DNA of 64,000 nt from NCBI GenBank assembly GCA_012064415.1, contig SSNU01000247.1, positions 294,131 to 358,130 of the forward strand, given 5' to 3'. This document shows positions 38,001 to 49,000 of this stretch, piece by piece; the first letter of the stretch is position 1; every line of letters begins with the position of its first letter. The stretch is from Gyrodactylus bullatarudis. Taxonomy: Eukaryota > Platyhelminthes > Monogenea > Gyrodactylidea > Gyrodactylidae. The position numbers were made by a program, and so were the translations under genes. The notes under the pieces were generated by a model that had not been told where the DNA came from, did not search any database, and saw only the letters and a list, made by a program, of their open reading frames with translations.

Positions 38001-39003
38001 TTTCCTCTTTGATAAATTCTGAACAATTTAGTAGATGCTTGCGAATCCTTTCAAAGATTTCTGGCTCATTAAGATCTAAGAGGAGATTTTCACCTTGATT
38101 CTGACTGATCAAATCGTTCAACTTATGGAGTTTGGAGGAAATATTTTTCTAGAAAAGATATTTTTATTTTTTGTAAATTAAACACAACCCGATTATGGGA
38201 AATTCGAAATTATGATATAGAAAAACTCACGTAGAGTGGTCGGATAAACTTTTCAATGAACTCTTCAGACAATTGGTTCAAGCAAACAAAAAAGGGACAG
38301 GCAAAACAATAAAGTGTGAAAAAGTTCATAGGACGAGTACCATTTAGATGCTCTTCGAATCTGTCAATAGCAGAGTTGAAACCTTTGAATGAATCGAATA
38401 GTTCGAGGAAATCTATGAGAATTTTATTCAGTTTTTCATCCTTGGAATCAAATTTTTTGACAAATCCAGAAAGTTCAGATCTCTCTGTGACAACAGGCTG
38501 GAACTCCGATGAGTTGGTAAAGATGAAAAATGAATTATTCGTTTGGTCACTTTGACGCCGTTTGTTGACAGAATGGAATGCAGATTTTTCATCGAGCACA
38601 AAGGAAAGAGTCTCCATAATGCCGATTCTATCTTTATTAATCGCAACAGCGGATAGTTCCATAAAATAAAGGGTAATATCATAAATAAATCCATGGATAT
38701 CTTCTGACCAACCGTAACAGGGCTCCGAGCAGAATATCTTTTGGAATGAGTCTTTGAGAAGGAAATCATAAAATTCTAAACGTAGGCTCTCGTTCGTGTT
38801 GCAATCTAAATAACAGTCATTTAATAGAATTAATTACTTAATCGCTCCTCTTCAATGCACATCCTGAGAAATATTTCCATATTACCACCAGCATTGATGG
38901 GTATCTGCCAGTTGGGGACATTTACTGAGTTATTGATATTTTCAAGAATTTTTTTATAGTCTATTGAAGTATTAGCAGCATTATCTAGGTTATTCTTTAT
39001 CAT
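17073..39003 (-). CDS. USP9X: USP9X/fat facets-type ubiquitin hydrolase
   Basis: A large deubiquitinase that removes ubiquitin from substrates. I joined 33 exons with GT-AG introns and continuous phase: 38838-39003, 38231-38805, 37942-38148, 37631-37768, 37086-37322, 36451-36654, 35621-35776, 35441-35561, 34874-35303, 34062-34371, 33471-33634, 33062-33412, 32378-33006, 31653-31723, 30112-31038, 29592-29747, 27927-28254, 27646-27861, 27374-27414, 27187-27311, 24565-24966, 24372-24472, 24185-24312, 23470-23732, 23258-23409, 23034-23197, 22887-22969, 22271-22747, 21936-22208, 20759-21085, 19836-20121, 18615-18941, 17073-17273. This gives 2911 aa, somewhat longer than human USP9X (about 2550). 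Family blocks run collinear with USP9X from the N-terminus (VPNWQIPINAGGNMEIFLRM) through GKHETIVKN to the last exon (NPQYYTSYN). The start codon is uncertain, because the frame is open for a short way upstream. Confidence 0.93.
17464..17545. mobile_element. 82 bp TTAA-flanked palindromic micro-element
   Basis: It is flanked by TTAA on both sides (17460-17463 and 17546-17549). It has perfect 17 bp terminal inverted repeats CCCTCGCCCTGGAAATG, and an inner hairpin GGGGTC...GACCCC just after the left repeat. TTAA duplication and CCC ends are piggyBac hallmarks, so this looks like a minimal piggyBac-type MITE. It lies in the last intron of the USP9X-like gene and has no coding capacity. The perfect repeats suggest recent insertion. 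Confidence 0.8.
17648..17712 (-). pseudogene. MULE transposase fragment
   Basis: The minus strand reads HLAKIIKIKFKMD followed by ASRAGD. This closely resembles LAKNIKIKFKMD...AARAEN at the edge of the MULE transposase at 63200-64000. Only about 20 codons are recognisable, and a few residues between the two blocks are missing. It lies in the last intron of the USP9X-like gene. It is probably a shredded copy of the same transposon family, although the match is short. Confidence 0.55.
17880..18170. repeat. Foldback element in USP9X intron
   Basis: The left arm (17887-17951) is the inverted copy of the right arm (about 18079-18142), sharing the block GAGACCAAC and AGAATTCGAATT with only a few mismatches. 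The similarity extends outward more loosely through a GAGCTCAA motif. The loop between the arms is about 130 bp. No target duplication was resolved. Confidence 0.7.
19017..19112. repeat. Small inverted-repeat element (MITE-like)
   Basis: An approximately 96 bp unit whose ends are imperfect 29 bp inverted repeats starting GACTATAA. It lies in the USP9X intron between exons 18615-18941 and 19836-20121. A related single arm is found at 13764-13798. Too small to encode anything. Confidence 0.6.
21400..21661. repeat. MITE family M1, copy a, in USP9X intron
   Basis: Inverted arms at about 21400-21471 and 21595-21661 share a block with TTTAAAGTAAAAAAGATGCC and TCTCACAAAT. The inner part carries an AAGGCCTTTATTTCGGGCAT block followed by CATCAGTGTGATACAT on the minus strand. 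The same block recurs at 31886-31930 in another intron of this gene, so the two are copies of one non-autonomous family. Confidence 0.75.
25006..25345 (-). repeat. Dispersed repeat R1, copy b
   Basis: The reverse-complement counterpart of the repeat at 538-872. It lies in the 2.2 kb intron that separates the exons encoding the Cys-box side and the zinc-ribbon side of the USP domain. Old and non-coding. Confidence 0.75.
25683..26536. mobile_element. Inverted-repeat element in USP9X intron
   Basis: About 850 bp bounded by inverted repeats of some 43 bp (25683-25729 and 26490-26536) that start ATATGTTACG and contain GGAAACTCGTACAGTGT. Just inside the left end is a 20 bp perfect palindrome built from GTACAGTG (25710-25729). 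No transposase frame is visible, so it is non-autonomous. It shares the intron 24967-27186 with repeat R1 copy b. Confidence 0.75.
28471..29168. mobile_element. Long-arm foldback element in USP9X intron
   Basis: The two halves are inverted copies of about 250 bp each (28471-28745 and 28880-29168). Open frames on opposite strands of the two arms read nearly the same (both contain FYQLKKKI, LKIFIDLKV), which is simply the repeat read twice and is not a gene. The central spacer is about 130 bp. A shorter relative lies at 31138-31425 in another intron of the same gene. Confidence 0.8.
31138..31425. repeat. Shorter relative of the 28471 foldback element
   Basis: It shares AACCAGTTGAAGAAAA, GAAAAATATGG and the ATTGATTTTCTTG block with the element at 28471-29168, again in inverted halves. 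It is shorter and more diverged. It lies in the intron between USP9X exons 30112-31038 and 31653-31723. Confidence 0.6.
31886..32015. repeat. MITE family M1, copy b, in USP9X intron
   Basis: Carries AAATAAGGCCTTTATT near its left side and AATAAAGGCCTTATTTG near its right side in inverted orientation, with CATCAGTGTGATACAT between them, as in copy a at 21400-21661. It is smaller than copy a because the outer arms are missing or diverged. Confidence 0.7.
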
Positions 39004-39457
39004 ATTTTTGTATTTAAGAATAAATAAATCTAATATCTCATCAATAAGGGCAATTTAATTGAATAAAGTGTGAAAAAATAGATTATTAACCACTAATCTA
39101 GGAAGCCTGCCTATAATGTAAGCGGGCTTAATTAATTATATCAAACAAGATATCAAATCTTGAAATATATATTGTTTAAATGATTCTGTTTGCAAATTTA
39201 ATTACTAATTGGTCCAAATTATTTGGAGTCCGAATTCGGACCGAACATCTCTTGATCTTCAACAGGTCAGGAATCCTGACTCAGGATTACACACAAAGAC
39301 TAAATTAATATTTTTGAAAAAAGCGATTTTTTATTTTTAGATAGTTGATTCAAGATAATTTTCATGAAATTCTCGTCAAGAATACTCTGAGATTTTAAAA
39401 AGCAGATTTAAAAAAATAAGGTACTTTATTTATTCTCGAGTTGAAAAATAATTTTAT
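39004..39457. promoter_or_regulatory. Probable USP9X promoter region with two palindromes
   Basis: The 454 bp between the stop of the TDP2 gene and the first coding exon of the USP9X gene (both minus strand). An AATAAA on the minus strand at about 39427-39432 can serve the TDP2 transcript. Nearer the USP9X start are two perfect palindromes, GTCCGAATTCGGAC (39228-39241) and GTCAGGAATCCTGAC (39266-39280), 24 bp apart. Their regulatory role is a guess from position. Confidence 0.4.
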
Positions 39458-40558
39458 CTATAAAATCTCGAAGTGTCCCAGGATAGCCCAATGATCAGAT
39501 GGAAACATAGTTGATCCGGGTACCTTTCTCAGGCCACGTAATTCAAAATCAACAGCTCTGAAATTAGCATTTTTCTTGGTGTAGAATAATCTATCAAAAC
39601 GGCAACCGAATGCTTGTCGAAAACTTATATTTGTATTTCTTTGAGGGTCCCATGTATTTTTGGCTTCTTTCCTAGCTCCGCATTCATCCCAGACATCAGA
39701 TAACTCTTTAGGCAATCCATTCAGTTCCTTAATTTCTTTATCTCTTAAGTTCAAGTCTCCACAAAATATAGAATAGGCTTCAGGAGAACTAGAAAAATTA
39801 ATCATTTCATTCCAGCATTGTTTGAGCTGTTCTTTACGCGCAGAAGAAAACTCTGCACAGCTTTCCAGATGGGAAGTACAAATTCGAACCATTACCTTTT
39901 TACTATTCTTCAATTTGATCAAAAGGGTGGATACTATGAAATGCCTACCCATTTGAGAATTGGCAAATTCCCCGAATCTCTGATCCATCAGAGTAATTCC
40001 ACAGGCTTTTCTCACTAGTATCACAACATAATAGCCAAGTTCATGACGAATGCTTATTGGGGGACTGATAAAATGATAATGCTGAGATAACTTGGAATTT
40101 TCAAATTTGCGATGACTTGTAGGAATCACTTCCTGTAGGCAGACCACATGTGGAATGTCATTGAGAATTTCCTCAATAATAAAATCGTTGCGAGAATCAA
40201 GACTTTTCTCGTTTAAACCCTCAATGTTCCAGGACATAACACGAAAAAATCTTGAATGCTGGGGATCTTTACTAAGAGAATCCTGATCGCCTATAAGATA
40301 GTCCTCAGTTAGATCAATGACACTAAAAGAGTCATGAATAATATCTTACATGTTGTTTTCTGTATTGAAATAGTTAGATATTGCAATCTAAATCAAGAAA
40401 ATAAATAATTAAGCACTAACGTTGAGGTTGAAATCATGCTTTAGTAAGTATTCTTGAGCTAATTCTTTATCAATTTTGGTTATCAGTGCGAATTGCTCGA
40501 TAAGTTCATCACGGTCATCAAAATCCATTACAGAATCTATGGATTTTAAATTCAGCAT
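39458..40558 (-). CDS. Tdp2: Tyrosyl-DNA phosphodiesterase 2
   Basis: TDP2 hydrolyses 5'-phosphotyrosyl bonds left by abortive topoisomerase II and acts in the nucleus in DNA repair. Exons are 40421-40558, 40350-40387 (38 nt) and 39458-40322, giving 346 aa, close to human (362). Exon 1 encodes a UBA-like domain (DELIEQFALITKIDKELAQ). The exon 2/3 junction gives IVIDLTED, a SUMO-interacting motif. The rest is an endonuclease/exonuclease/phosphatase fold with SWNIEGLN, CLQEVIP, SHLES, GDLNLRDKE and SDHWA catalytic motifs, all intact. Introns are only 33 and 27 nt. The start is the ATG before LNLKSID, and the gene is head to head with DNAI2. Confidence 0.95.
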
Positions 40559-40683
40559 GTTTTGAAAAGTTGTTTTTCTTGAATTTATGTTGCAAACTTA
40601 AACAAGACTTCCAGAATTTTTTTCTTTGTTTTATTTTATCATAACTATGTGAATAAACACCGGATTTTTAAAATTTTTATAAA
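40559..40683. promoter_or_regulatory. Shared TDP2/DNAI2 head-to-head promoter
   Basis: Only 125 bp separate the start codons of two divergently transcribed genes, so both promoters and both 5' untranslated regions must lie here. The interval is AT-rich with no clear TATA or initiator pair. Bidirectional use is inferred from geometry only. Confidence 0.55.
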
Positions 40684-42538
40684 ATGGAAAAATCAGACCT
40701 CTCTTATGTATACACAAAAAAGAGATCTGAATTCGGGAAATATTGTTTATTTTCTGATAAGAATGCTGAAATAATCGTAGATATACCACCCAGTTTAGAT
40801 ACTCTTAAAGATTATAAACTTATTAATCCCTTATCAAAGTCTCTTCAGATTTCAAAGTTAATATCTGCTCATGAAGTGAATACAGAACGTGTTCTAACAG
40901 AAATCAAAGGCGTTAATCATGTTGAGGGAGGTTGGCCAAAAGAAATTGATAGGGAAGATATAGAGCAGGTAGAAAGATTTAGAAAGAAAATCGAAAGAGA
41001 AGAAGCATATCAATCTTCTGTCGTTAAGATAGCAGGATTAATGGAAAAGTATATTAAGCAAAATAATGCCCTCGATATTTATGAAATGTATTTTGAGAAT
41101 GAAACAGATTTTATCCATCAAGATCCTCCTTCCGCTCACATGCTTTGCACGCTAAAGTAATTGGTTTTATTGATTTTTCTTTTTTTTCATCAATAGAGAT
41201 CCATATGAAAATAAGCGAAGCATTATGAATATTTCTTGGTGTCCAGATGGACAGAATAGAATTGCTGGATCTTATTGTTTTAGTGAATTCCAGGAAATCC
41301 AAGTAGATAAAGCTTTAGACTCTTATGTATGGAACTTGGAGAATTTGAATCGGCCAGAATATTTTTTCAATGTAGGAACCCCTCTGGTTTATCTGGAATT
41401 TAATCCCAAGGACTCTCATATGCTCGTCGGAGGGTGTTATAATGGGCAGATAGCTTTTTTTGATACAAGAAAGGGGTCAAATGCAACATACACAAGTTGT
41501 TTGTCTGAATCACACAAAGATCCAGTATGGAATGTACAATGGATTCAATCAAAAACAGCAACACAATGTTTCTCAACAAGCACTGATGGCCAGGTCCTAA
41601 CATGGGATTTGAGAAAGCTCTCTAGTCCACTTGAAAGAATTATTTTAGACCCAACAAAAACTGACAATCCTGACCTGGCCCAAGGATCTTATTGTCTTGA
41701 ATATGAACCGACAATACCAACAAGATTTATGGTTGGCACAGAGCAAGGTCTCATCCTTCAAATGAACCGAAAAGGGAAATCTTCTGCGGAGAAATTCTCA
41801 AATGTTTTTCAAGCTCACTTTGGTCCCATATACTCGTTAACGAGAAACAACTTTTTCCCAAAGCAATACATGAGTGTTGGAGATTGGTCGTACAAGATTT
41901 GGTCCGAAGACATCAAGGAATCCCCAATAATGTGGTCATACAACTATTCATGTCAGTTGTCCGGGGGTTGTTGGAGTCCAGTTCGACCATCGGTATTTTA
42001 CATTTCGAGGACAGATGGAATTCTTGATATCTGGGATTATGCAGCGAAGCAGGACAAGCCAACTTTGAGCTTAAAAGTGTTTGAGGAACCAATTCAAAGC
42101 TTAAAATCAAATGATAATGGTAAAATCATTGCATGTGGCTCCAAGAGGGGTCAATTAACTTTGGTTAAAGTTTCCAACAGTTTCACTATGATGGTTAAAA
42201 ATGAAAAGAACGTATTCAATTCCATGATTGAACGGGAAATTAAGAGAGAGAAAATTCTTGAGAATAGAAATAAAGAAATTAAGCTAAAAGAGAAATTTAT
42301 GACAGGCAATGTTAATCAGGTAAATTATGTGTATTGATAATCTAATGTAATTATTACTTGAAAGGAACTCAACGACCTTGATGCCAGACCTAAATTCAAT
42401 CTGCAGAGTAAAGAGGAAGAACTTGACCAGTTAAGCGCAGAGTTTTATGCCAAATGTGAAGAGAGACAGGAAACCATTCGAGGGCTATTTGATTCAGCGA
42501 AAATCGAGATAAATGATATTATGGATGAAAACTTTTGA
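40684..42538 (+). CDS. Dnai2: Axonemal dynein intermediate chain 2
   Basis: A WD-repeat intermediate chain of the outer dynein arm, needed for ciliary and flagellar beating. Exons are 40684-41156, 41197-42319 and 42365-42538, with introns of 40 and 45 nt, giving 589 aa versus about 605 in human. The N-terminus YVYTKKRSEFGKYC and VNHVEGGWPKEI match the family, as do IKQNNALDIYE, NPKDSHMLVGGCYNGQIAFF, STDGQVLTWDLRK, RFMVGTEQG, VGDWSYKIWSED and the basic helix RREKILE-like tail. Several WD repeats fill the middle of the protein. No frame damage is seen. It converges with the AGPAT5-like gene; an AATAAA at 42855 is a candidate polyadenylation signal. Confidence 0.96.
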
Positions 42539-42854
42539 TTACCAGTGGGGAATATTATTGAAAAAAATAACATCTCTTTTCTACGAACCTGTTTCAGAGT
42601 CTTTCAATCCTATGCATTCAAACTTTTAGATAAATATTATTAGGTTACTTTACTGTGTTTTCGCGATGAGCTTGTCTCCTTTTTAACTCTTGATTCGATG
42701 TGGTAAAGTGTTTGACTTGCCTCTATCCTTTTAGAAACAGAACAGATTCGTAACTTTTTAAAAATCTACGAAGAATGAAAGTTGAGCATTGTTGATTAGA
42801 TGATTATTGTCTGATAGAGGCTTGCTGATAAGTTTATTTTTTATCTGAAATTTA

Positions 42855-42860
42855 GGAATA
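42855..42860 (+). terminator. Candidate DNAI2 polyadenylation signal
   Basis: AATAAA about 320 bp after the DNAI2 stop codon and before the convergent AGPAT5-like gene. On the opposite strand an AATAAA at about 42914-42919 could serve that gene. Function is inferred from position. Confidence 0.4.
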
Positions 42861-43025
42861 AAACCAGATAAATAAATAAGGAAGAGCAAATAAAAGTTTT
42901 AAAATAAATCAAATTTATTCATCAGCCGTTGCATTCTTTACTCAGAATGTGCAATGCATACTAAATGTATAAAATATACAATGTACAATGAATATATAGA
43001 AGATAGATAGGTTATTATATGTTCC

Positions 43026-46000
43026 TTAGATAACAAATAAGCGAAGATATGCTAATGAAATGACAATGACTATTGGGATAGTTGTTGAAAAAACTGAATA
43101 GACTGTTGGGTGGTAGAGGCAAAATACTGAGCTCACTATCATGATAGATAGGGGCAAATATGTCTTGAAGAAGCTCAGCTTTTTCAAGGTACCGTCAGAT
43201 TCGTTGAAATATTCCGTGTGATTTTCAATTGGTTCTGTTGGCTTGAGGTATTTTTCAAAGCACTCTTTTGTATACTGATAGTCTGGAGGTTGATATTCTA
43301 CTAGACTACTCCAATCCTCAATCTTTTCTGGCATTTGAGTCGGAAGAGTGGTCATTTCATAATTTTTGTAACGATCTCGTTCGAATAATTTCTTCATAAA
43401 CCTTGAATATATAAGCACATGTTAGGAATTTATTTAATTTTAGTTTTATTCATAAGTTATGTACACTCAATGATCTGAACGTAGTTGATTAACCCTTCAA
43501 GCCCCAGGGAAACATGTATGGGACAGGTAACTTTATTAAGCTATAATTCTTTTTTTTGAAAACCATTTACAGAAAGAAACTTTTATTGAGAAACCATGCC
43601 CGTAAAATTCGAAAATGTAATCACCTTGAGTTCATCTCTTGAAATTAAAAAACTCCTTCGTTATCAGCGTATTCTGAAACTATACAAAATTTTCAATCTC
43701 AGCGATGTACTATCAAAAATTTTAAGGGTTAAAAACCCAAAAATTATTAATGAAATATCTCGGAGTTGTTGTTAGAGGGTACAGGTAATGATTTAACTTG
43801 AGATTTAGTAATGGTAGTCTCTCGATACATAATGTGCATGATATATTGTATGGTCTCTCTACTAGGAAAAGAATTACTTACTTTTGAGAGACACACACAA
43901 AATAATCTATGAGCACATTGAGGATAGGATTCATTCTTAGACTAAATGGCCTAAGAATGAGAAATGTGCTGAAAAATATTTATAATTCTAGAGTAGCAGA
44001 TATAATCAAAATTCACAAGAAACTTGTCGTATGAGGAATTAGATAATAATTTGAATTTGATCTTTTTTAATAAGATTTTTCTCTAGCCTCCTTCTAAAAA
44101 TCTCTAGACTCCCATTGCCTTGGGCATAAGAGACATGAAATTTGAATTAAAAAGGGGTTGAAAGAAGAAAAAAGGGGGAAAATTATTAATATAATAACAT
44201 TTATGGTAAAAAATATTCAGTAATAATCTAGATCAGATGCTGAAAATCGACTGTTGATCCCTCTGTCACTTTCAAATTAGCAACATTTTTCTAAAATTAA
44301 TTCACTTTTTGGTTTCTTTTAGCTATGTAAAATTTTAAATATTATATTTATGGTCACTTTGTCTTGGGTTGAAATTTTTAAGGTTAGTCCTCCATGTACT
44401 GAATGATATTTATTTAATAATTATGGTTGCAAACTTGTAAAATCTGTTTTAGATAGCTGCTCAAATTTTTTCATGTGCATTTATTTTTATTCAGGACTAT
44501 TCCTGGGTACTGGTTTATAATTGGTGAAGTCAATTCAATAAAATTTAAAATGTTTGCCTTTGTACATCAAAAACTAAGCCCACTACTTTTAAGTAGTGAG
44601 TAAATCTTCTATTAAAGAATTCATGATATTTTTAATTGATTCATAAAGTAAACTGGATTCAATGTCGATTACATACAAATAATAAATATCATTCAGTACA
44701 GCGAGGACTAATCATGACTGCAATTGTTAAATTTCAACACAAGGAAAAGTGATCATAAATGCAATATTTAAATTTTGCATTACAAAATGGAACCAAAAAT
44801 GAATAAAATTTTAGGGGTCCTCAAATCTAGTGTAAGAGAGTAACCAAAATTGTATTTTAGGCTATTATTGTAATCATATCTGCAAATGGGAAGGTCCGAG
44901 TCACCAATTTTGCAAATACCCCTTTAAACTAAGAAGTTATAAACCTAGGCGACCATGTTTCAATTTTCCACGGTAACAACACATATACAATGCAATAAAA
45001 TGTTTAATGGCTATAAGGGGTGTTACAGATAATAATAATAATAGTGAATTCAATCGATAATGAGATATACGAAAATGTATATGTACGAAAAGAAACGATT
45101 TCTTCTTTTGTACATTTCCGCAGATGCATAATATATGAGAGAAAGTAATAATAAAAATAATAATTCACGTATGATAGTGCTATGCATAAACGTACATTCG
45201 AATAGAGAAATTCAGTAGTAGTGTAAAAGAAATTGAGAGAGAATATCGGAGTAACGAAAGAAAGATTGGGGGATCATCACCATCATCGCTCGTCATCAAA
45301 CAAACAGCAAGAATAACACAAAAGAAACAACAAAAAGCGATTAGAAATAACTGAGCATAGGACTAGATAGTAAGTAGTAACACTCATGTAGTAGAAATTA
45401 GTAAGAGTAATAAGAAAAAATAAGAGAGATCAATTTATTGTAAAGACATCTTTTCTGAAAGGAAAACTCTGTCGCTGACGAAAGAAAAGTCATACATTGA
45501 AGAGGGAAACTAACTTGGGAAACATGTAAAGTTGGTTTTTACAAATACCAAATACTGTAGGCTTTTTTCCCTAGTCACTATGATTCTGGCTTCATGATTT
45601 TTCTGATGGTCTAGAACTGTTTCTTGACTAGCTAATAAATAGTTCTTCGAATCAGAGGTAAAAGAGTAAAACATACTATTAATATTAGACTCTTTTCATA
45701 CAATTATTATTATTATTTCTGCATCTCTACCCCCCTCCCATATTCACCAGTCTTGTTAATCCTCCTAATAAATTCCTCATTAACCCCTTCAAGCCCATAA
45801 GAAAGCAGTTATTGTCTAAAATAGTTGATCAAAGGGGTTAAAATAAAGGTTCAATAAATGTTTCTGTTACAGTGAATCTGGAAACTAATGATAGTATTGA
45901 GAATCCCTAGTTAGATAGGGAATCTGGAAACTCGGTTTCTAGAATCCCTACTCGAGTTATTCATAGCAGGGAATCTAGAAACTCAAGGCAATCTTAAGAC

Positions 46001-49000
46001 TCCCAACATTTCTTGGGAATCTACATTTCGAGAATCCCTAGCAAGTTAGGAAATCTAGATATTCAAGGAAGTCTTAAGAATCCCTAGGGAATTTAGAAAC
46101 TTGAAAATTAGCTAGGTTGATTTGAAAAAATTGCCAATTTTTTTAACAGAGGGTCGTGAAAAAAACAGAAAACGAATGAAAGAACAAAAATAAAATATTC
46201 AGTGGGTACTTGTGTGTTATGATTTCAATTCCTGATGTTGAAAAATCAAGAGTTGATCAAAAGAACATTAATAGAGTCATACTAGAGGAACATGATGGTT
46301 TCTACAATCGGGACGCTTAATGGGAGAAATAAATGGTCTTCGTGAGTCAACTGATACCAACTTGAGAATTTGCCCGATCAATTAATGAGTGTATCTAGTG
46401 TGAATGAATTGAATTTTTTTCAAAATTTTCAGCTATTAATAGTTCGATATTTTATTCTTAAAAGTTTCTAAATTCCCTTGACATTCTTAAGACATACTTG
46501 AGTTTCTAGATTCCCTGTAACTATGAATAACTCGAGTAGGGATTTTAGAAACCGAGTTCCCAAATTCCTTATCTACCTAGGGAGTCTCAATCATTAGTTT
46601 CCAGATTCACTGTAACATATCCAAAGAACAAAAGTTAATAAAATACTTGAAAAAGAAAATGGTACTAGCTATCTTTGAAAGGCAGTTATAGATATGTCAT
46701 ATAACAGTTGTATCCAAGACAATCTCTTGTGTAGATTTCAAATAACAGAACAAAAATTTATCCTAGAGTCAGTAATGAAAAGTAATTTAGAGGATATATA
46801 TAGAATTGGTAGAATATTAATACAATGCAAAGAAAGAAGAAATTTGAAAATAGACAAGTCCAGATCTGATTCGAACTATTTATCAGTTTAATAACTTTTG
46901 TCTGAAATTATGACTTTTATTTGAATTGTAGACAGAGATGATTGCATTGTAAGAATGGCAAAATCATTGTTCAAATAGAACTACTGTAATGCATGATACA
47001 CTCTCTTGGATTATTAGGGCCAAAAACACGAACCTACCCTATGAAATATGGATTATGTTTGTTTATAATAATAATACAAAGTAATACAAAGTTTTACAAT
47101 TTTCATTCAGAGAGAAATATTTACCCTTTTATATTCACGTGTGCAGACGAGAGACTATACAATCTATGGAACAGGGAATATAGTGTGTATAAAGCCTGAA
47201 ATATACATTATTACTACCAATATATTAAATGCATAGATAGTAGAAATAATCAATAAAAATAATACCCGATTTGAATGAAATACTTTTTGTTGAAAATGTC
47301 TTGGACGAATAGTACTATGATTTTTAAACTTGAGCCAGAATCTAATCAGATTCCTTAAATATAAAGTATCTGAATTCTATACATTTGATTGAGACAGAGG
47401 AGAAAGTCTCTTATAAACTCTGTAACCTTAATTTGAATGGTTTTTTTAGATCTGAATCAATAGGAATACCAAGGTTTTTAGATAAGATGCAATCATAAAA
47501 AAATAAAATCTTTCTTTTGAGTAGTAAAATAATTTTTTGAAACATTTTCACCATTTAAAAGTTTTAGTACGACTCGAGATCTATGTAATCCTATATAAAA
47601 ATAGGATATAGCAAAATGATTTACAACATTTCCATGTCCGAGGCAATGAAAGTGTTAAAGAGGGCTAGCTGATAATAAAAAACAAAATTTAATGGCTTCA
47701 AAATGAATAGCTGGGGAATTAATTTAGTAGGAAACAGAATATAATATATCATCAGGCATTTTTGGTAATTAATACAGATTATTGAGTACATCAAACAGAG
47801 GGAAGACAAATCAGGAAGCAGATCAAAGTGTATATGAAAATTTTGACTGACATCTATAAAGTTTACTTGTGATATTATTAAAAATATACAAATAAATACA
47901 TGTATGTAGTATGGAGTACTTAAGTAAAAGCTTTTAATGAATCTGAACTTTATGTGAATTTTGCAATCAACACAGAAAAATCTGTTGCAAGACAACTAAT
48001 GTACTTTATTCCCTCAAGGAATGTATTTCCCTCATTTAACTTGAAAGTAAATCAATAGACACAAAGTAAGCATTTTGTGGGTAATAAAGAGGGATTAAAT
48101 ATACACTGTATAAACTAATTCTACAGAGTTATTATTACATGGGGTTGATTAATCATAATTTGGACTAAGTTGTACTTTTCTCGATAAAGTTTTAGGAATT
48201 TATGAAACCGATTCAAAAGGATTCGATTTAAGAAGACATTTTTAAACTTTGAGAGGGAAATTTTTGTTGATTTCAAGGTGTAATTACTTATCACAATTCC
48301 ATTTTTGAATGAGCTGTCAATTTGATCTCGAATCATTTTAATTTATTAATTTCCAAGCAGTAAAAATGGTCGAAAATAGAAAGTAGACTTTTCCACGATA
48401 ATGGATTGTTTCCTAGAATCGCAACGACCAGTGAGTTCATATTTTTGTTACACTTTTGGGGAGAGAACAGGTGAATGTTTAGTAACAAGAACAAACTGTA
48501 TATATTTCTTTCATTTGTAAATAGAAATATCTAGGTGACATTGAGAGAATCAATAAAGATAAAACCCTTAAAAACCCTTTTTATAAGCTTAATTTGAGGA
48601 ATGAGGTTGTTCAGTGATTAAAGGATACTGAAATCTAAATTGACCAAACCTGAAACCAATGAAGATAACTACCTGAAAAAGTTTGATTACAATACAATAA
48701 GAAAACAAGACCTTTTGTAGAAAAATATTCTGGTAAAATGAGAATTGAGAAATTTCCCGCTCTAATGGAAAATACCAACTGTAGAAATTACAGTGTTTTT
48801 AGACATTAAACCTACTAGCAAAGTGTGATCACTGGTTATCTCTATATCACTAACACTTGCTTATCCGAATTCTGACATCTAAAGTTAGTCTGGAAATAGT
48901 CTTTGCCTTAGATTGATTGATGCTGACGTTAAAAATCTGAACCAAATAAATGATATCTCAGAAAGAGGGGTAGATAAAGATCAATTTGGGAAGAAAAAAT

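Noticed and set aside
47621..47995. 124-codon minus-strand frame with hydrophobic stretches
   Set aside because: Inside intron 4 of the AGPAT5-like gene A, with biased AT composition and no recognisable domain.
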